A DNA stretch of 6,257 nucleotides from an uncultured Clostridia bacterium (lineage in GTDB: Bacteria > Bacillota > Clostridia > Christensenellales > UBA1242). The stretch covers positions 1 to 6,257 of the forward strand of contig CALWDV010000062.1 in NCBI GenBank assembly GCA_944376785.1, written 5' to 3'. Made by a program: the position numbers and the translations under genes. Under the pieces are notes generated by a model. The model was not told the origin of the DNA. It saw only the letters and a list, made by a program, of their open reading frames with translations, and searched no databases. Positions 5,457 through 6,257 of this stretch are shown one piece after another; within the stretch, counting starts at the first letter, position 1, and each line of letters starts with the position of its first letter.

Positions 5457-6257
5457 TTAATCTTCAAACAAATATGTTTTTATTTTTAATTCATTATTTG
5501 AATTTTCAGCCACACCTAATAATTTATTTTCACTTTTTATAAAAACACACTTATCTTTTACATTGTTAACTTTAATTTTTAAACCATTTTTTAATTTTAT
5601 AAAGTCGCTTTCAGAAACTTGAATTATTGAAAACGAATTAAAAACTTTTTCAACTGATATTAAATAATTGTCAATTTTAGATTTCAACAACTCAGAAAGT
5701 TCAACTGATGTTGCTTTATCAAAAAATTCCGTTTGTGTTCTTTCAAGATATGTAACAGTTGCATAACTATTTAATTTTCTAGCTAAATCCCTAATCAAAC
5801 TTCTAACATAGGTTCCACTAGAACATTTAATTTCAAATTGATAAATTGAACTTTGAATTTGTTTTATGCAATTAAATTCAAATATTTCAACTTCCACATC
5901 TTTTATGTCAAATTCCACACCTTTTCTTGCTAAATTATATGCCTTTTCACCATTTATATTTTTAGCACTATAAATTGGAGGTTTTTGTTTTATTTTACCA
6001 ATAAAACTCAAACATTCTTGTTTAACATCTAAAAGTGTTGGAATATTATTTGTTTTGTTAATAATTTCAGTTCCTAAATCTAAACTGGCAGTTTCATAGC
6101 CAAATTCTGCATTAACAACATATGTTTTAATTTTGTTTTGGAAATAATCAAACATTCTAGTTGCTTTTCCAATTGCAATGGGTAAAATCCCACATGCCAA
6201 TGGATCTAATGTTCCCATATGACCAACTTTGCTTAAATTAAAACATTTTTTAATTTT
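5457..6257 (-). CDS. truB: tRNA pseudouridine(55) synthase TruB, partial at N-terminus
   Basis: TruB isomerises U55 in the T-loop of tRNAs to pseudouridine. The frame is open to the window edge, giving 266 visible residues. A Met at 6218 is internal, because nine recognisable family residues (FNLSKVGH and the preceding Cys) lie upstream in frame. About 25-30 N-terminal residues are missing compared with the usual ~300-310. The catalytic motif GHMGTLDPLA (visible residues 12-21) has the nucleophilic Asp at 18. It is followed by KTYVVNAEFG (44-53), PPIYSAKNINGEKAY (93-107) and CSSGTYVRSLIRDLA (145-159). The last ~60 residues match the position of the small C-terminal RNA-binding domain. truB is often followed by ribF in Bacillota; here an Nfo-like gene follows after 16 nt. 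Confidence 0.96.
   Translation of the reverse strand, partial: KIKKCFNLSKVGHMGTLDPLACGILPIAIGKATRMFDYFQNKIKTYVVNAEFGYETASLDLGTEIINKTNNIPTLLDVKQECLSFIGKIKQKPPIYSAKNINGEKAYNLARKGVEFDIKDVEVEIFEFNCIKQIQSSIYQFEIKCSSGTYVRSLIRDLARKLNSYATVTYLERTQTEFFDKATSVELSELLKSKIDNYLISVEKVFNSFSIIQVSESDFIKLKNGLKIKVNNVKDKCVFIKSENKLLGVAENSNNELKIKTYLFED

Noticed and set aside
6216..6218. ATG at 6218 as the truB start
   Set aside because: It falls inside the catalytic GHMGTLD motif, and the frame continues upstream with family-like residues to the window edge.
1..6257. tRNA or rRNA genes, CRISPR array, insertion sequence, riboswitch or phage genes
   Set aside because: Coding genes and one 143-nt gap fill the window. 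No GC-rich structured RNA segment, spaced repeats, transposase or terminal inverted repeats were seen.

Overview
This very AT-rich window looks like a piece of a low-GC, endospore-forming Bacillota genome, probably clostridial or a relative. It carries most of the spoIIIA sporulation operon. The standard genetic code fits: tryptophan is TGG and one gene stops at TGA, so this is not a mollicute-type code. Every supported gene is on the minus strand, so the genes read from high to low coordinates.

Layout in the direction of transcription. (1) 6257-5457: truB, tRNA pseudouridine-55 synthase, with its N-terminus cut off by the window edge. (2) 5440-4595: a TIM-barrel protein related to endonuclease IV (Nfo), 16 nt after truB and probably co-transcribed. 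(3) 4554-4521: a strong rho-independent terminator closing the truB-nfo unit. (4) 4520-4452: a short AT-rich leader that should hold the spoIIIA promoter, with a perfect 10-bp tandem repeat and a strong Shine-Dalgarno site. (5) 4451-1: spoIIIAA, AB, AC, AD, AE, AF and AG in canonical order, tightly packed (gaps of 20 nt or less, overlaps of 4 and 8 nt). AG runs off the left edge just before its expected C-terminus. spoIIIAH would be expected next, outside the window.

The spoIIIA products build, with forespore SpoIIQ, the trans-envelope complex that joins mother cell and engulfed forespore and supports late forespore gene expression. AA is the cytoplasmic secretion-type ATPase. AB, AC, AD and AE are membrane components. 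AF and AG carry extracytoplasmic domains of the ring-building type.

This is a well-known system, and I see no evidence of an undescribed one. The points worth a second look are a long charged N-terminal extension on SpoIIIAG, a low-complexity Ser/Thr insert in its ring domain, a nine-A tract near the start of spoIIIAB, apparent SD-less coupling of spoIIIAB to spoIIIAA, the tandem repeat before spoIIIAA, the divergent metal site of the Nfo-like protein, and a truB-nfo-spoIIIA gene order unlike Bacillus.
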